63,734 nt of DNA from an uncultured Bacillota bacterium (GCA_905188085.1 CAJJKN010000009.1:1-63734), one strand, 5' to 3'; counted from the first letter of the stretch, positions 42,148 to 51,070 are shown. Translations and numbers: made by a program. The notes: a model not told the origin generated them from the letters alone.

Positions 42148-43490
42148 GGGTTTTCCTCCTCTAAAGTATAGGTGAATCGCATGGCAATCATGCGTTTTGT
42201 TTCGGATGTAATGTTTGCCAATTTGCTTCGCGCAGCGCCCACGGCCCAAAGAATTTTTCCGTCGCTTTCCAAAACGGGAAACTGCATCCGGATCGCCATC
42301 GGCGTTTTTTCATCCGTATATAAATCGGAAATGCTTTTTTGCCCAAACGGCATCTGAATTTTATCGCCCGGCCTGTTTTGGCGCAGCACACAGGGCCACT
42401 GTATTTTGTCCGCATCGAAAAACTGAACCAACGCCCGCTTATCCGGAAATTTTTCGGGATATTCCGCCGGATAGATTTCCATCTGCCAATGCCCTTTTTC
42501 CCAAAGCCCTTCTTTTTCCAAAAAAATATCGGGATGCTCTTTCGGCAAACGATACAATTCCAGCCATCGTCCGCTTTTCAACAGCCAACCGCCGCCCAGT
42601 TCCGTTTTCCCCGGTTTATCGCAAAATTCGCACAGCGTTTCGATTTTATCGTGTTCAATTCTCAGCCCCAGCGCGCAAAGCCGGTCGGCTGCCCAGCGGC
42701 GCAGAATCGGCGGTTCTGCCACAGCCAGCACCTTTCTATCATACCATATACCGGCCTGTTTCACGGCGCCAATCTTCGCCTTATTTTCCAAAGTTCTCAC
42801 TTTTTCTTCAAAATATGCTTCCTCTTCCGCCGCATAGTTGGCCAACCGCCCCAGCGCGGAAATCAAATTGGGGTTATACTGCGTTTGCAGCTGCGGAATC
42901 AGTTCATTCCGAATCCGGTTTCGCAAAAAAACAGAGGCACTGTTTGTCGTATCTTCGCAATGCGCAATCCGATGTTTTTCGTTATACGCCAAAATCTCTT
43001 CCTGCTCTATGCCCAGCATCGGCCGCAAAACGCGCCCGTTTTTCTCCGGAATGCCGCGCAGGCCGCGCAGCCCCGTTCCCTGCAAAATATGCATCAGCAC
43101 CGTTTCCGCCACATCCGCCTCGTGGTGGGCCGTTACGATCCATTCCTCTTCTTTTCTGTTTTGATAAAAAGCCTCATAGCGCAGTCTGCGCGCGGCCATT
43201 TCTACGCTTTCGTTTTGCTTTCGGTGTGCCCGTACGTCCACGTTTACAATCGTCAACGGAATTTTCCAGGCTCTGCATGCGTTTTGCACCATCATCGCTT
43301 CCAGCCTGCTTTCCCGCCGCAGCCCGTGGTTTATATGAAGCGCGCGCACTTTGCAGCCTCTTTTTTTCGCGCCAAAGCCAACGGCATGCAGCAGCGCCAT
43401 AGAATCCTTGCCGCCCGAAACCGCCACAAGCAACGCGGGATGTGGTTCCCCCGTGCTTTTACATAGCGCCTGATACACCTTTTCCTGCAC
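42114..43490 (-). CDS. tilS: tRNA(Ile)-lysidine synthetase
   Basis: 458 residues. The PP-loop SGGKDSMALLHAVG is near the N-terminus, followed by HINHGLRRES and HHEADVAETVLMHILQGTGLRGL, and the TilS C-terminal domain. It makes lysidine at C34 so the tRNA reads AUA. The start is a GTG at 43490 with AAAGGAG at 7 bases; an open frame upstream to a TTG at 43553 passes through the promoter and is rejected. Confidence 0.93.
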   Translation of the reverse strand: MQEKVYQALCKSTGEPHPALLVAVSGGKDSMALLHAVGFGAKKRGCKVRALHINHGLRRESRLEAMMVQNACRAWKIPLTIVNVDVRAHRKQNESVEMAARRLRYEAFYQNRKEEEWIVTAHHEADVAETVLMHILQGTGLRGLRGIPEKNGRVLRPMLGIEQEEILAYNEKHRIAHCEDTTNSASVFLRNRIRNELIPQLQTQYNPNLISALGRLANYAAEEEAYFEEKVRTLENKAKIGAVKQAGIWYDRKVLAVAEPPILRRWAADRLCALGLRIEHDKIETLCEFCDKPGKTELGGGWLLKSGRWLELYRLPKEHPDIFLEKEGLWEKGHWQMEIYPAEYPEKFPDKRALVQFFDADKIQWPCVLRQNRPGDKIQMPFGQKSISDLYTDEKTPMAIRMQFPVLESDGKILWAVGAARSKLANITSETKRMIAMRFTYTLEEENPCLETILNPCW

Positions 43491-43523
43491 GATTTTGCTC
43501 CTTTTCTTCGTCCATACTCTGCT

Positions 43524-43553
43524 ATTGTACCGTTGTTTTCTGTTTTTGCGCAA
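43524..43553 (-). promoter_or_regulatory. Promoter of tilS-hpt
   Basis: TTGCGC (43548-43553), 18-base spacer, TACAAT (43524-43529). The -35 box abuts the spoIIE terminator. Confidence 0.6.
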
Positions 43554-43557
43554 TATA

Positions 43558-43579
43558 AAAAAGGGCAGCTGCCCTTTTT
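43558..43579 (-). terminator. Terminator after spoIIE
   Basis: AAAAAGGGC and GCCCTTTTT pair perfectly around AGCT. Symmetric, so it could act in both directions. Confidence 0.85.
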
Positions 43580-43593
43580 CTCTTTTCTTAAAA

Positions 43594-45588
43594 TCAACGT
43601 TTCTGCATACGCAGCACCACCGCCGTCATATCGTCTCTGCCCTCTGCGCGCTCGCGTGCCATGGTCAGAAGCGTTTCTGCCGCCTTGGCCGCGCTTTCGG
43701 CCTGTTCCACCTGCCCCAGCCATTGCGGCAGCTCCTCTTTCGTAATCAAATCCGCAATTCCGTCGGACAGCAATACGATTGTATCTCCCGGTTCAATCGT
43801 TCTTTCAATGATCCCCGGGCGTACCTCGTCCACAATGCCGATGGGCAAGGCAGGGGCCGTAATGGATTCCGCAATTCCGTTGCGGATGATCCACGAGGGG
43901 GCGGCTCCTGTCTTGATCATCTGGCAATGCCCCTGCACCAGGTCCACAAGGCACAGGTCTACTGCGGCAAACACCTCCTTTGTCCGCATGGATAAAATAC
44001 GATTCACCATCGGGATCACCTGCGTCTGATCAAATCCGGCCTCAAAAAATAATGCGATCAGCTTGGAGGCAATCCGGGCCGTTTGAGCCGCGCTCACGCC
44101 GCTTCCCATCCCGTCGCACAGGCAAATCAGTTCCTGTCCTTTCCCCAGGTGAATGGCGGAAAACACATCCCCATTTACCCGTTCTCCTTTTTTTCTGGCA
44201 GTGGCCATGCCTCCTTCCACATCCATTTCGTTTTTTCGCACCAGTTGCAAACAACATTTTTCTCTTCCTCTGCCGCCGCAGGTTCTTGTTTTCAGCTCCA
44301 TCGGGGTTTGGCACACGGCAGAAGCCAAATGTTCCATGGTATAGCGGCATCCTTTTCCGCCTGCGCATTGGTTCACTTCAATCCTTACATGCTTTTCTTT
44401 CCCCTGCTGCACGGCAACGCCGGTGATATCCATTCCTTTTTGCACCAGGCCCTGTTTAATCTTTCGCTCCGCCGCGGCGTCAAACCATCCCTTTTGCGAT
44501 TGTTTGGCGCTGTCATGCAGCACCTGCGCTGCCAATTGCAGCTCCATTCCGCTCGCCTGTCCATGGTTTGTCTGTTTCATCAGCTGCGCCGTGAGCCACA
44601 GCGCCTCGGACAAACAGTTCAATTGCCTGCTTGTCCGCTGCTGCATCATCTCCAGCCTCGGCTTTTCCTCTCGTCTTTTTTTCTGTTTCTGCCGAAAGGC
44701 CCATTTCATACCCCATTTTTGAGGCAGGGCAAATGTCATCGCCGTTCCGATCGCTACCTCGATCCACAAAAGGCCCACCTGCGTCGGATGCATCAGCAAA
44801 ACCAGCGTAATAAAGCTCAGCAAAAAGCTCAGTGTGCCCATTCTTTTGCTGACACGGCTGCCGAACGCACAGGCAAATCCGCCAATCGCCAGGCCGCCGA
44901 TCATAATCGGCATAAGCGCTCCGCACAGCAGTCCGCAAAAGCCCGTCCATAGCCCAAAGCTGGCCGCCAGGCTGGGCTGTAAATAATAGGCAGCATATAA
45001 CGTTAGCGTAAAGCTCAGGCAAAAGAACAAATTCAGCCCGCAAAACGTCCATTTGCCAACGCCCATCAAAAGCCCGCTGGCCAATACCGCCAGGGCCAAT
45101 TTCTCCGCGTCGTCCAGCGTTTCCTTTTGCGCCATATCCTCTTTGACCCGGCAGAGCCCTTCAAATAAAATGGCAAACAGACAGACCAGTAAAAGGTTGA
45201 TCCCGCCCGCTATCATGGCAAAAACGGTATCCCGCTGAAATACCCACCAGCTTACCGCGCCGGCTGTAAGCACTGTGCCCAAAACCAGGGTTCTGCTTGT
45301 CGCCTGCTGATAAATTTCTCCCAGCCCCACCACGATAAACAGCCCGGCCGGAATCGCGATCGTCATCATCGGCAGCGCCGGATATTGCACCAGTGCGCCC
45401 AAAATCGTACCAAGGCACGCCATGTATCCCTTTCTTTTCTGCAAAAACAACGCCGTACAATAGGCTGCCGCAAAGGGAGAAACCGCCTCCACCATCCAGG
45501 CCTGCGCCAGCAAAAAGCATGCCAGGCCGGAGAAATACACAGCCATGCTTTTTGTTTGTGCTTTTGTTCGTGTTTGACTGATCTGCAT
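43594..45588 (-). CDS. spoIIE: Stage II sporulation protein E (PP2C-type phosphatase)
   Basis: 664 residues, shorter than the 827 of Bacillus. About ten membrane helices fill the first ~290 residues, a charged linker follows, and the C-terminal PP2C domain keeps the metal-binding Asp motifs CDGMGSG (about residue 490), LLSDGIADLI and GRDDMTAVVLRM. SpoIIE dephosphorylates SpoIIAA to activate sigma-F in the forespore and helps place the septum. The ATG at 45588 follows GGGAGAG; a TTG eight codons upstream is less likely. On the - strand GACGACAA (45656..45663) is a 6-of-8 match to a Spo0A box, too weak to call. Confidence 0.93.
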   Translation of the reverse strand: MQISQTRTKAQTKSMAVYFSGLACFLLAQAWMVEAVSPFAAAYCTALFLQKRKGYMACLGTILGALVQYPALPMMTIAIPAGLFIVVGLGEIYQQATSRTLVLGTVLTAGAVSWWVFQRDTVFAMIAGGINLLLVCLFAILFEGLCRVKEDMAQKETLDDAEKLALAVLASGLLMGVGKWTFCGLNLFFCLSFTLTLYAAYYLQPSLAASFGLWTGFCGLLCGALMPIMIGGLAIGGFACAFGSRVSKRMGTLSFLLSFITLVLLMHPTQVGLLWIEVAIGTAMTFALPQKWGMKWAFRQKQKKRREEKPRLEMMQQRTSRQLNCLSEALWLTAQLMKQTNHGQASGMELQLAAQVLHDSAKQSQKGWFDAAAERKIKQGLVQKGMDITGVAVQQGKEKHVRIEVNQCAGGKGCRYTMEHLASAVCQTPMELKTRTCGGRGREKCCLQLVRKNEMDVEGGMATARKKGERVNGDVFSAIHLGKGQELICLCDGMGSGVSAAQTARIASKLIALFFEAGFDQTQVIPMVNRILSMRTKEVFAAVDLCLVDLVQGHCQMIKTGAAPSWIIRNGIAESITAPALPIGIVDEVRPGIIERTIEPGDTIVLLSDGIADLITKEELPQWLGQVEQAESAAKAAETLLTMARERAEGRDDMTAVVLRMQKR

Positions 45589-45663
45589 AAAATTTTCTCT
45601 CCCAGCATACAATAAATCTTTTCCTCTGTATGCTAGCAGCCCGTTTGTGCAGCTCTTGTCGTC

Positions 45664-45902
45664 TATCTATCCCGGCTTGGTTTTTTATGCTGCAAATTTT
45701 GTATTTCTCTGCCTAAAACAAACGAATGATGGCTTTCTGCCTTTTATCGGCAAATTCTCGGGCTGTCTATACCCCCGGCATTTTTTTATTTTTCTGTTCT
45801 TCTTTAAATATGCCGCGGATATACTGATATCCCTTTTACCGTTTATCGCCATCTTCCTTTCTTTTGGCAATTCCAAAAGATTGGTCGGCTTTGCAAACAA
45901 AA
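45664..45902. other. Spacer without recognisable genes
   Basis: About 240 bases between spoIIE upstream sequence and the feo terminator. T/C-rich on the + strand. Short frames on both strands lack ribosome binding sites. Confidence 0.5.
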
Positions 45903-45932
45903 AAACAGCGTACAGAACTCTGTACGCTGTTT
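45903..45932 (-). terminator. Terminator of the feo operon
   Basis: AAACAGCGTACAG and CTGTACGCTGTTT form a perfect 13-bp stem with a 4-base loop, then a T-rich run on the - strand. Confidence 0.93.
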
Positions 45933-45938
45933 TTGTTG

Positions 45939-46112
45939 TTAGTTTTTGTGGCATGCGCCTTGTGAGGAACAATGGTCACACCCACAGCCGCAACTGCAGC
46001 CACCGCCTCTTTTATGATCATGATAAAGCTTTCTGACAATCAGCCCTATCACCACCGCCAAGGCCAGGCCAATACAAATCGTGCCTGCATTCTGTGCGAA
46101 GAAGTTTCCCAT
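45939..46112 (-). CDS. FeoB-associated Cys-rich membrane protein
   Basis: 57 residues: MGNFFAQNAGTICIGLALAV begins a single membrane helix, followed by RKLYHDHKRGG and a Cys-rich tail (CSCGCGCDHCSSQGACHKN). This is the layout of the small protein often placed directly after feoB in Bacillota, thought to assist ferrous iron uptake. ATG behind AAGGAGGAATC, 21 bases after feoB, with the operon terminator right after its stop. Confidence 0.9.
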   Translation of the reverse strand: MGNFFAQNAGTICIGLALAVVIGLIVRKLYHDHKRGGGCSCGCGCDHCSSQGACHKN

Positions 46113-46133
46113 AATGATTCCTCCTTTTCTGCG

Positions 46134-48551
46134 TTACGCTTTTACTTTCACCGCAGAGGCTTTCAGCGTTTCGCTTTCTTTATAAGGCCTAAAGAGCATA
46201 TACAGGGCGAAGGCAACAATCGCGAAGGCAATGATGCTGCCCAGTACATTGCCGGCACCCGTGAACAGCATGCCCAGCTGGTACACTACAAACGCGGAAG
46301 CATACGCGAACACGCACTGATAACCGATGGCGAACCAGGTCCATTTCGCGCTGTTCATTTCACGTTTGATAGCACCGATGGCTGCAAAGCACGGAGCGCA
46401 CAGCAGGTTGAAGATCAGGAAGGAGTATGCGGACAACGGAGTGAACGAAGCCTGCATGTTGCTCCAAATCTGCCAGCCGTTTTCGGCCACTTCTTCCATG
46501 CCGCCGAACAATACGCCGAACGTACCTACTACGTTTTCTTTTGCGATCAAGCCGGTTACGGAAGCCACAGCGCTCTGCCAGTTGCCCCAGCCCAGCGGGT
46601 TAAACAGCCAAGCAACCGCGTTGCCGATGGCAGCCAAAATGCTGTCGTTCATATCTACCATGCCGAACGAGCCGTCCGCCCATCCGAAGCTGGAAGTGAA
46701 CCATACCAAAATGGTGGCCAACAGGATGATGGTACCTGCTTTCTTGATAAACGACCAACCGCGTTCCCACATGGAGCGGAGCACGTTGCCCACCGTCGGC
46801 CAGTGATAGGCCGGCAATTCCATAACGAACGGAGCCGGGTCACCGGCGAACATCTTGGTTTTTTTCAGGATGATACCGGAAATTACAATTGCCGCGATGC
46901 CTACAAAGTATGCACTCGGAGCTACCCACCATGCGCCGCCAAACAGAGCACCGGAGATCAAAGCGATGATCGGCAATTTCGCGCCGCAGGGGATAAAGGT
47001 TGTTGTCATGATCGTCATCTTACGATCGCGGTCATTTTCAATGGTTCTGGAAGCCATGATGCCGGGCACGCCGCAGCCGGTACCGATCAGCATCGGGATA
47101 AACGATTTACCGGAAAGTCCGAATTTACGGAAGATACGGTCCATCACAAACGCGATACGCGCCATGTAGCCGCAGCTTTCCAGGAAGGCCAGGAAGAGGA
47201 ACAGCACCAGCATCTGCGGTACAAAGCCCAATACAGCGCCAACGCCGGCCACGATACCATCCAGGATCAAACCTTTCAGCCAATCCGCACAGCCGATGGC
47301 ATCCAAGCCGTTTTCCACAAGCACCGGAACACCGGGCACCCATACGCCGTAATCCGCCGGATCCGGCTCCTCCACAGCCGCCGCTTCCTGATAAGAAGCA
47401 AACGTTACCGGGATTTCTTCTTCCACATTGCCGTCGTCATCGTACAACACAGCCGTTGTGGTCAAATCCGTCGCTTCTGCGGGGTCTACCCCGGCTTCTT
47501 CTGCCGCGCTTTCAAACGCTTCTACAATAGCACCCGGCACCACATATTCTTCTGCTGCTTCTTCATAGGCGGAAGAGCCGATGCCAAACAGATGCCAGCC
47601 ATCGCCAAACACGCCGTCATTGGCCCAGTCCGTGGCCCAGCCGCCAACCGTAGTAACAGATACAAAGTAGACGATAAACATAACCACGGCGAAAATCGGC
47701 AACGCCAGCCAGCGGTTGGTAACCACTTTATCGATCTTATCCGAAGTGGACAATTTGCCTTTGTTCTTTTTCGTGTAGCTGCTCTTTAAAATAGAAGAAA
47801 TATATACATACCGTTCATTGGTGATAATGCTCTCTGCATCGTCGTCCAATTCTTTTTCCGCAGCTGCAATGTCTTGCTCAATATGGCCCATCACGGTCGG
47901 ATCCAGCTTCAGCTGTTCCATTACCTTTTCATCGCGTTCAAAAATCTTGATCGCATACCAGCGCTGCTGTTCGGCCGGCATGGTGTGCACCGCGGCTTCT
48001 TCAATGTGCGCAATGGCATGTTCCACAACGCCGGAGAAGCTGTGCTGAGGCACCACCGTATCTTCGGAAACCGCCTTGATGGCTTCTTCCGCCGCTGCCA
48101 TAACGCCTGTGCCTTTCAGTGCGGAAATTTCCACTACCTTACAGCCCAGCTGTCTGGACAGCTCTTCAATGTTGATCTTGTCTCCGTTTTTCTTCACAAC
48201 GTCCATCATGTTGATGGCCACAACCACCGGAATGCCCAGCTCTGTCAGTTGCGTTGTCAGATACAAGTTACGTTCCAGGTTCGTACCATCTACGATGTTC
48301 AAAATGGCATCCGGACGTTCTTGAATCAGATAGTTCCGGGCAACCACTTCTTCCAGGGTATAGGGGGATAATGAATAAATACCCGGAAGGTCGGTGATGG
48401 TCACATCTTCATGTTTTTTCAGCTTGCCTTCCTTCTTTTCCACCGTTACGCCCGGCCAGTTTCCTACAAACTGGTTGCTGCCGGTCAAGGCGTTAAACAA
48501 GGTCGTCTTGCCGCTGTTCGGATTCCCCGCAAGGGCAATGCGAATCTTCAT
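46134..48551 (-). CDS. feoB: Ferrous iron transporter FeoB
   Basis: 805 residues. The cytosolic G domain has GNPNSGKTTLFNAL, DLPGIYSLSP and NMMD; the membrane part carries the paired gate regions (GTGCGVPGIMASRTIEND, IPCGAKLPIIALISGALF). The loop after the first membrane helix has an unusually long acidic insertion (47330..47580, for example SSAYEEAAEEYVVPG). The start at 48551 gives the standard KIRIALAGNPNSGK N-terminus behind AAAGGAAG. It imports Fe(II) across the cytoplasmic membrane. Confidence 0.97.
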   Translation of the reverse strand: MKIRIALAGNPNSGKTTLFNALTGSNQFVGNWPGVTVEKKEGKLKKHEDVTITDLPGIYSLSPYTLEEVVARNYLIQERPDAILNIVDGTNLERNLYLTTQLTELGIPVVVAINMMDVVKKNGDKINIEELSRQLGCKVVEISALKGTGVMAAAEEAIKAVSEDTVVPQHSFSGVVEHAIAHIEEAAVHTMPAEQQRWYAIKIFERDEKVMEQLKLDPTVMGHIEQDIAAAEKELDDDAESIITNERYVYISSILKSSYTKKNKGKLSTSDKIDKVVTNRWLALPIFAVVMFIVYFVSVTTVGGWATDWANDGVFGDGWHLFGIGSSAYEEAAEEYVVPGAIVEAFESAAEEAGVDPAEATDLTTTAVLYDDDGNVEEEIPVTFASYQEAAAVEEPDPADYGVWVPGVPVLVENGLDAIGCADWLKGLILDGIVAGVGAVLGFVPQMLVLFLFLAFLESCGYMARIAFVMDRIFRKFGLSGKSFIPMLIGTGCGVPGIMASRTIENDRDRKMTIMTTTFIPCGAKLPIIALISGALFGGAWWVAPSAYFVGIAAIVISGIILKKTKMFAGDPAPFVMELPAYHWPTVGNVLRSMWERGWSFIKKAGTIILLATILVWFTSSFGWADGSFGMVDMNDSILAAIGNAVAWLFNPLGWGNWQSAVASVTGLIAKENVVGTFGVLFGGMEEVAENGWQIWSNMQASFTPLSAYSFLIFNLLCAPCFAAIGAIKREMNSAKWTWFAIGYQCVFAYASAFVVYQLGMLFTGAGNVLGSIIAFAIVAFALYMLFRPYKESETLKASAVKVKA

Positions 48552-48604
48552 TTTATTTCTTCCTTTCTCGCACAGATTAGCTTTCACTAACCCATGAACA
48601 AAAA

Positions 48605-48826
48605 TTATTGCACTTCAATCATGTCCGCATCTGCTTTGCGGATGGACAGTTCGTAATCACGCACCGTAACTTCAACAGGGTCTCCCAGCGGCGCCACTTT
48701 GCGCACATGCACTTCAACCCCTTTGGTGATGCCCATATCCATGATTCTTCGTTTCACAGCGCCTTCGCCATGCAGTTTCACGACGGATACGGTTTCCCCA
48801 ACTTTTACTTGCCTGAGTGTTTTCAT
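48605..48826 (-). CDS. feoA: FeoA family protein (second in operon)
   Basis: 73 residues with the SH3-like FeoA fold: MKTLRQVKVGETVSVVKLHG, then RRIMDMGITKGVEVHVRKVAPLGDPVEV. FeoA is a small cytosolic partner of FeoB. It lies 53 bases before feoB and 34 after the other feoA gene. Confidence 0.93.
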   Translation of the reverse strand: MKTLRQVKVGETVSVVKLHGEGAVKRRIMDMGITKGVEVHVRKVAPLGDPVEVTVRDYELSIRKADADMIEVQ

Positions 48827-48860
48827 TGCCGTTCCTCCTCAAAATATTTCAATGGCGTTT

Positions 48861-49073
48861 TCACACCATGATTTTCTTTGCCATCTCTTTGCTAATGGCA
48901 ACCCTGCTGTCTTTTACATTCACAATCAGGTTGCCGCCGATTGTGGAAATAATCGTGACGTTGCCCCCGGTCACAAAGCCCAGGTTTTCCAAATGCGCGC
49001 GCACTTCCGGGTTTCCCCCGATCTTGCGGATTATGTTTTCTTCTCCGACAGTTGCTAATACTAACGGCATCAT
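48861..49073 (-). CDS. feoA: FeoA family protein (first in operon)
   Basis: 70 residues, a second FeoA-like domain (IIRKIGGNPEVRAHLENLGF, then GGNVTIISTIGGNLIVNVKDSRVAI). Two adjacent FeoA genes before feoB are common in Clostridia. Starts with two ATG codons in a row; the first is used here. Directly downstream of the feo promoter and operator region. Confidence 0.9.
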   Translation of the reverse strand: MMPLVLATVGEENIIRKIGGNPEVRAHLENLGFVTGGNVTIISTIGGNLIVNVKDSRVAISKEMAKKIMV

Positions 49074-49124
49074 ACCCTATTCCCTCTTTTGCCTTTTTTT
49101 GCGTTTCAAAAACCGTCTTTTTCG

Positions 49125-49140
49125 GTTAGTCTTCTATAAC
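49125..49140. promoter_or_regulatory. Second operator-like repeat in the feo leader
   Basis: GTTAGTCTTCTATAAC: one perfect GTTAG half-site and one ATAAC half-site spaced by six bases, like the site 25 bases away at 49150. It would lie just downstream of the transcription start. Confidence 0.45.
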
Positions 49141-49147
49141 CGTCATT

Positions 49148-49176
49148 ATGTTAGCATTGGCTAACTAGTTTGTCAA
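49148..49176 (-). promoter_or_regulatory. Promoter of the feo operon
   Basis: TTGACA (49171-49176), 17-base spacer, TAACAT (49148-49153). The -10 box lies within an inverted repeat. Confidence 0.78.
49150..49165. promoter_or_regulatory. Operator-like inverted repeat over the feo promoter
   Basis: GTTAGCATTGGCTAAC: a 6-bp inverted repeat (GTTAGC/GCTAAC) that covers the -10 box and part of the spacer. The same GTTAG-N6-CTAAC pattern is found at the ABC transporter promoter (63134..63149). A DtxR/IdeR-like iron repressor is a candidate, by analogy with TTAGG-type boxes; no regulator gene is in the window. Confidence 0.6.
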
Positions 49177-49249
49177 CCCTTTCTGTCCACCTCTTTGTCA
49201 TAATTTTTCCATTCTTGTTCAATCCTGTCGTCACAATATAAATACGCAA

Positions 49250-49279
49250 AAAGCCCGCAAGCATACGCTTACGGACTTT
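49250..49279 (-). terminator. Terminator after the cupin gene
   Basis: On the - strand a 13-bp stem with two G-T pairs (AAAGTCCGTAAGC / GCTTGCGGGCTTT) and a 4-base loop, followed by T. Confidence 0.8.
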
Positions 49280-49321
49280 CCTTTTTAAACAAAATTATCT
49301 TACCGATAAATTTTTCTGTGT

Positions 49322-49669
49322 TTATTCTTTTTCTGCCGGAAATACCACCGTCAGCATCATTTTAAACGGCTCCGGCGCAAAAACCGCATGCGGTATCTTG
49401 GCCGGCATCAGCAATGTTTCCCCCTGTTTTAACTGATGCACTTCCCCGTTTACGGTAAATTGGCCGGTTCCCTCCAGCACAGTGACCATCGCGTCCCCCG
49501 CGGAATCATGCGTGCTGATCTCTTCGCCTTTATCAAAGGCAAACAACGTCAGGCTCACATATGCGTTTTGTGCCAATGTTTTGCTTACGATTTGCCCCGG
49601 CAAAATTTCTACTTGTTCCGCCAAAGAAAATATCTGTTCTCTCGGAATATGTTTGATATAGATAGACAT
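49322..49669 (-). CDS. Cupin-domain protein
   Basis: 115 residues forming one cupin barrel: STHDSAGDAMVTVLEGTGQF and the second motif LMPAKIPHAVFAPEPFKMML. Such small cupins bind metals or small ligands and have many roles; the specific function is not visible. The second motif keeps a His (IPHAV) but the first motif has only one His, so metal binding is uncertain. Single gene, AAGGAG before the ATG, terminator after. Confidence 0.82.
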   Translation of the reverse strand: MSIYIKHIPREQIFSLAEQVEILPGQIVSKTLAQNAYVSLTLFAFDKGEEISTHDSAGDAMVTVLEGTGQFTVNGEVHQLKQGETLLMPAKIPHAVFAPEPFKMMLTVVFPAEKE

Positions 49670-49763
49670 AAGCCCTGCTCCTTTTTTCCCTTAGTATAAA
49701 GCAAACAAAGCGAAAAATACACATCGTTTGCCCTCCGCTTTTTATGCTGTTTTCGGCCGCCTA

Positions 49764-49790
49764 TAAAAAAAAGATGGTGGCCCATCCCTT
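49764..49790 (-). terminator. Terminator after galK
   Basis: GATGG and CCATC around a 4-base loop, flanked by A/T runs on both sides, so it could serve both strands. Confidence 0.65.
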
Positions 49791-49792
49791 TT

Positions 49793-51070
49793 TTATACAA
49801 TTCTCTTTCCGCCATCCGGACGTATTTTCAAAATATGGCAAGCGTCTTTTCCAAACACCCGCTCCATCGCTTGTTTATACTGCGCCACGTTTTCATCCGG
49901 CACAAATGCCTGAATCGTGCCGGCAAAACCGCCGCCGTGCACCCGGCAAGCGCCGCCTTTTTGCAAAAATTTCTCGGAAAGCGCCAAAGCCAGCGAAACG
50001 CTTTGGCTTTGCGGCGTTTTGTTTGCGTATACATTCTGCAAAAATTTATACGAGCTGTTCCCCGAATCCTGCACCTTCTGCAAAAATACCGCAAAGTCCC
50101 CTTTGGTCAACAGCGCCGCCTGTTCGCCCGCCCTTTTGTTTTCCTCGAAAAAGTGCAGCGCGCGCAGCACCGCACGATCCCCGCACGCTTGCCTCACCTC
50201 CGCAATCCGGCCGATAAACGCTTCTTCCGATACCTCTCTGAGGTATTCTTGAGAAAACATTTGAGCCACTTCGCGCATCTCTTCGGTAATGGCCGCGTAT
50301 TCCTCCGTCAGATCCGCATGGGTGCCCCTTGTATCCACAATGCAAAGGCTGTATCCAAACGAAGAAAAATCAACGCACAGCTTTTCTACCTCCGGTTGCT
50401 GAATCCTTTGAAAATCTATATACGTCATTCCACCTACGGCGCTGGCACATTGATCCATCAGCCCGCACGGTTTGCCAAAATACACATTCTCCGCAAATTG
50501 CCCGGCCTTAGCCAGGGTTACGGGGTCTATCGCCGCATCATTGTACAATCCGGCCAACACCACCGCAATCATCACTTCAAACGCAGCAGACGAAGACAAC
50601 CCGGAACCCACCAGCACATCGCTGGTAAAAAATGCGTCAAACCCGCCAATCTGATACCCCTGTTGTTTGAGATACGCGCATACCCCGCGCACCAGCGCTT
50701 CCGAGGTGCCCCGTTCGTCGCTTTTTCTCTCCGGCGCGTTAATTTCCACCGGGGCCAGCTGCTTTCCATCGGAATTAATCCGAATCCTCCCTTCTGCTTT
50801 GCCTACAATGCCGATTATATCCAGGTTCACCGCAGCCGCCAATACACAGCCGTGCTGATGGTCCGTATGGTTTCCGCCGATTTCCGTACGCCCCGGTGCG
50901 CTGTATATCTCAATCTTCGTATCGCCGTAGCGCCGGATATATTGATCCATAGCCTCGGCATACCGCGCGCGTTGCTCACAAACAGGCACTGCACCCTGAT
51001 AAATCTCCTCAAACAGCTTGTCATATGCCCCTGTCAGGCAGGCTTGTTTGGCCTTGGAAGCTTGGATCAT
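49793..51070 (-). CDS. galK: Galactokinase
   Basis: 425 residues. The galactokinase signature PGRTEIGGNHTDHQHG, the ATP-binding VGSGLSSSAAFEV and the third GHMP motif RVHGGGFAGTIQAF are all present. It phosphorylates galactose at C1. Last gene of galT-galM-galK; its ATG overlaps the galM stop by four bases. Confidence 0.96.
   Translation of the reverse strand: MIQASKAKQACLTGAYDKLFEEIYQGAVPVCEQRARYAEAMDQYIRRYGDTKIEIYSAPGRTEIGGNHTDHQHGCVLAAAVNLDIIGIVGKAEGRIRINSDGKQLAPVEINAPERKSDERGTSEALVRGVCAYLKQQGYQIGGFDAFFTSDVLVGSGLSSSAAFEVMIAVVLAGLYNDAAIDPVTLAKAGQFAENVYFGKPCGLMDQCASAVGGMTYIDFQRIQQPEVEKLCVDFSSFGYSLCIVDTRGTHADLTEEYAAITEEMREVAQMFSQEYLREVSEEAFIGRIAEVRQACGDRAVLRALHFFEENKRAGEQAALLTKGDFAVFLQKVQDSGNSSYKFLQNVYANKTPQSQSVSLALALSEKFLQKGGACRVHGGGFAGTIQAFVPDENVAQYKQAMERVFGKDACHILKIRPDGGKRIV

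Noticed and set aside
45656..45663. Spo0A binding box upstream of spoIIE
   Set aside because: Only 6 of 8 bases match and no well-placed -10 box was found; too weak to annotate.
45972..47789. + strand open frame (605 codons) opposite feoB
   Set aside because: Antisense shadow of feoB with low-complexity His/Gln/Arg composition.
49148..49176. Classical Fur box at the feo promoter
   Set aside because: No GATAAT-type 7-1-7 pattern; the repeat is GTTAG-N6-CTAAC, closer to a DtxR-type site.
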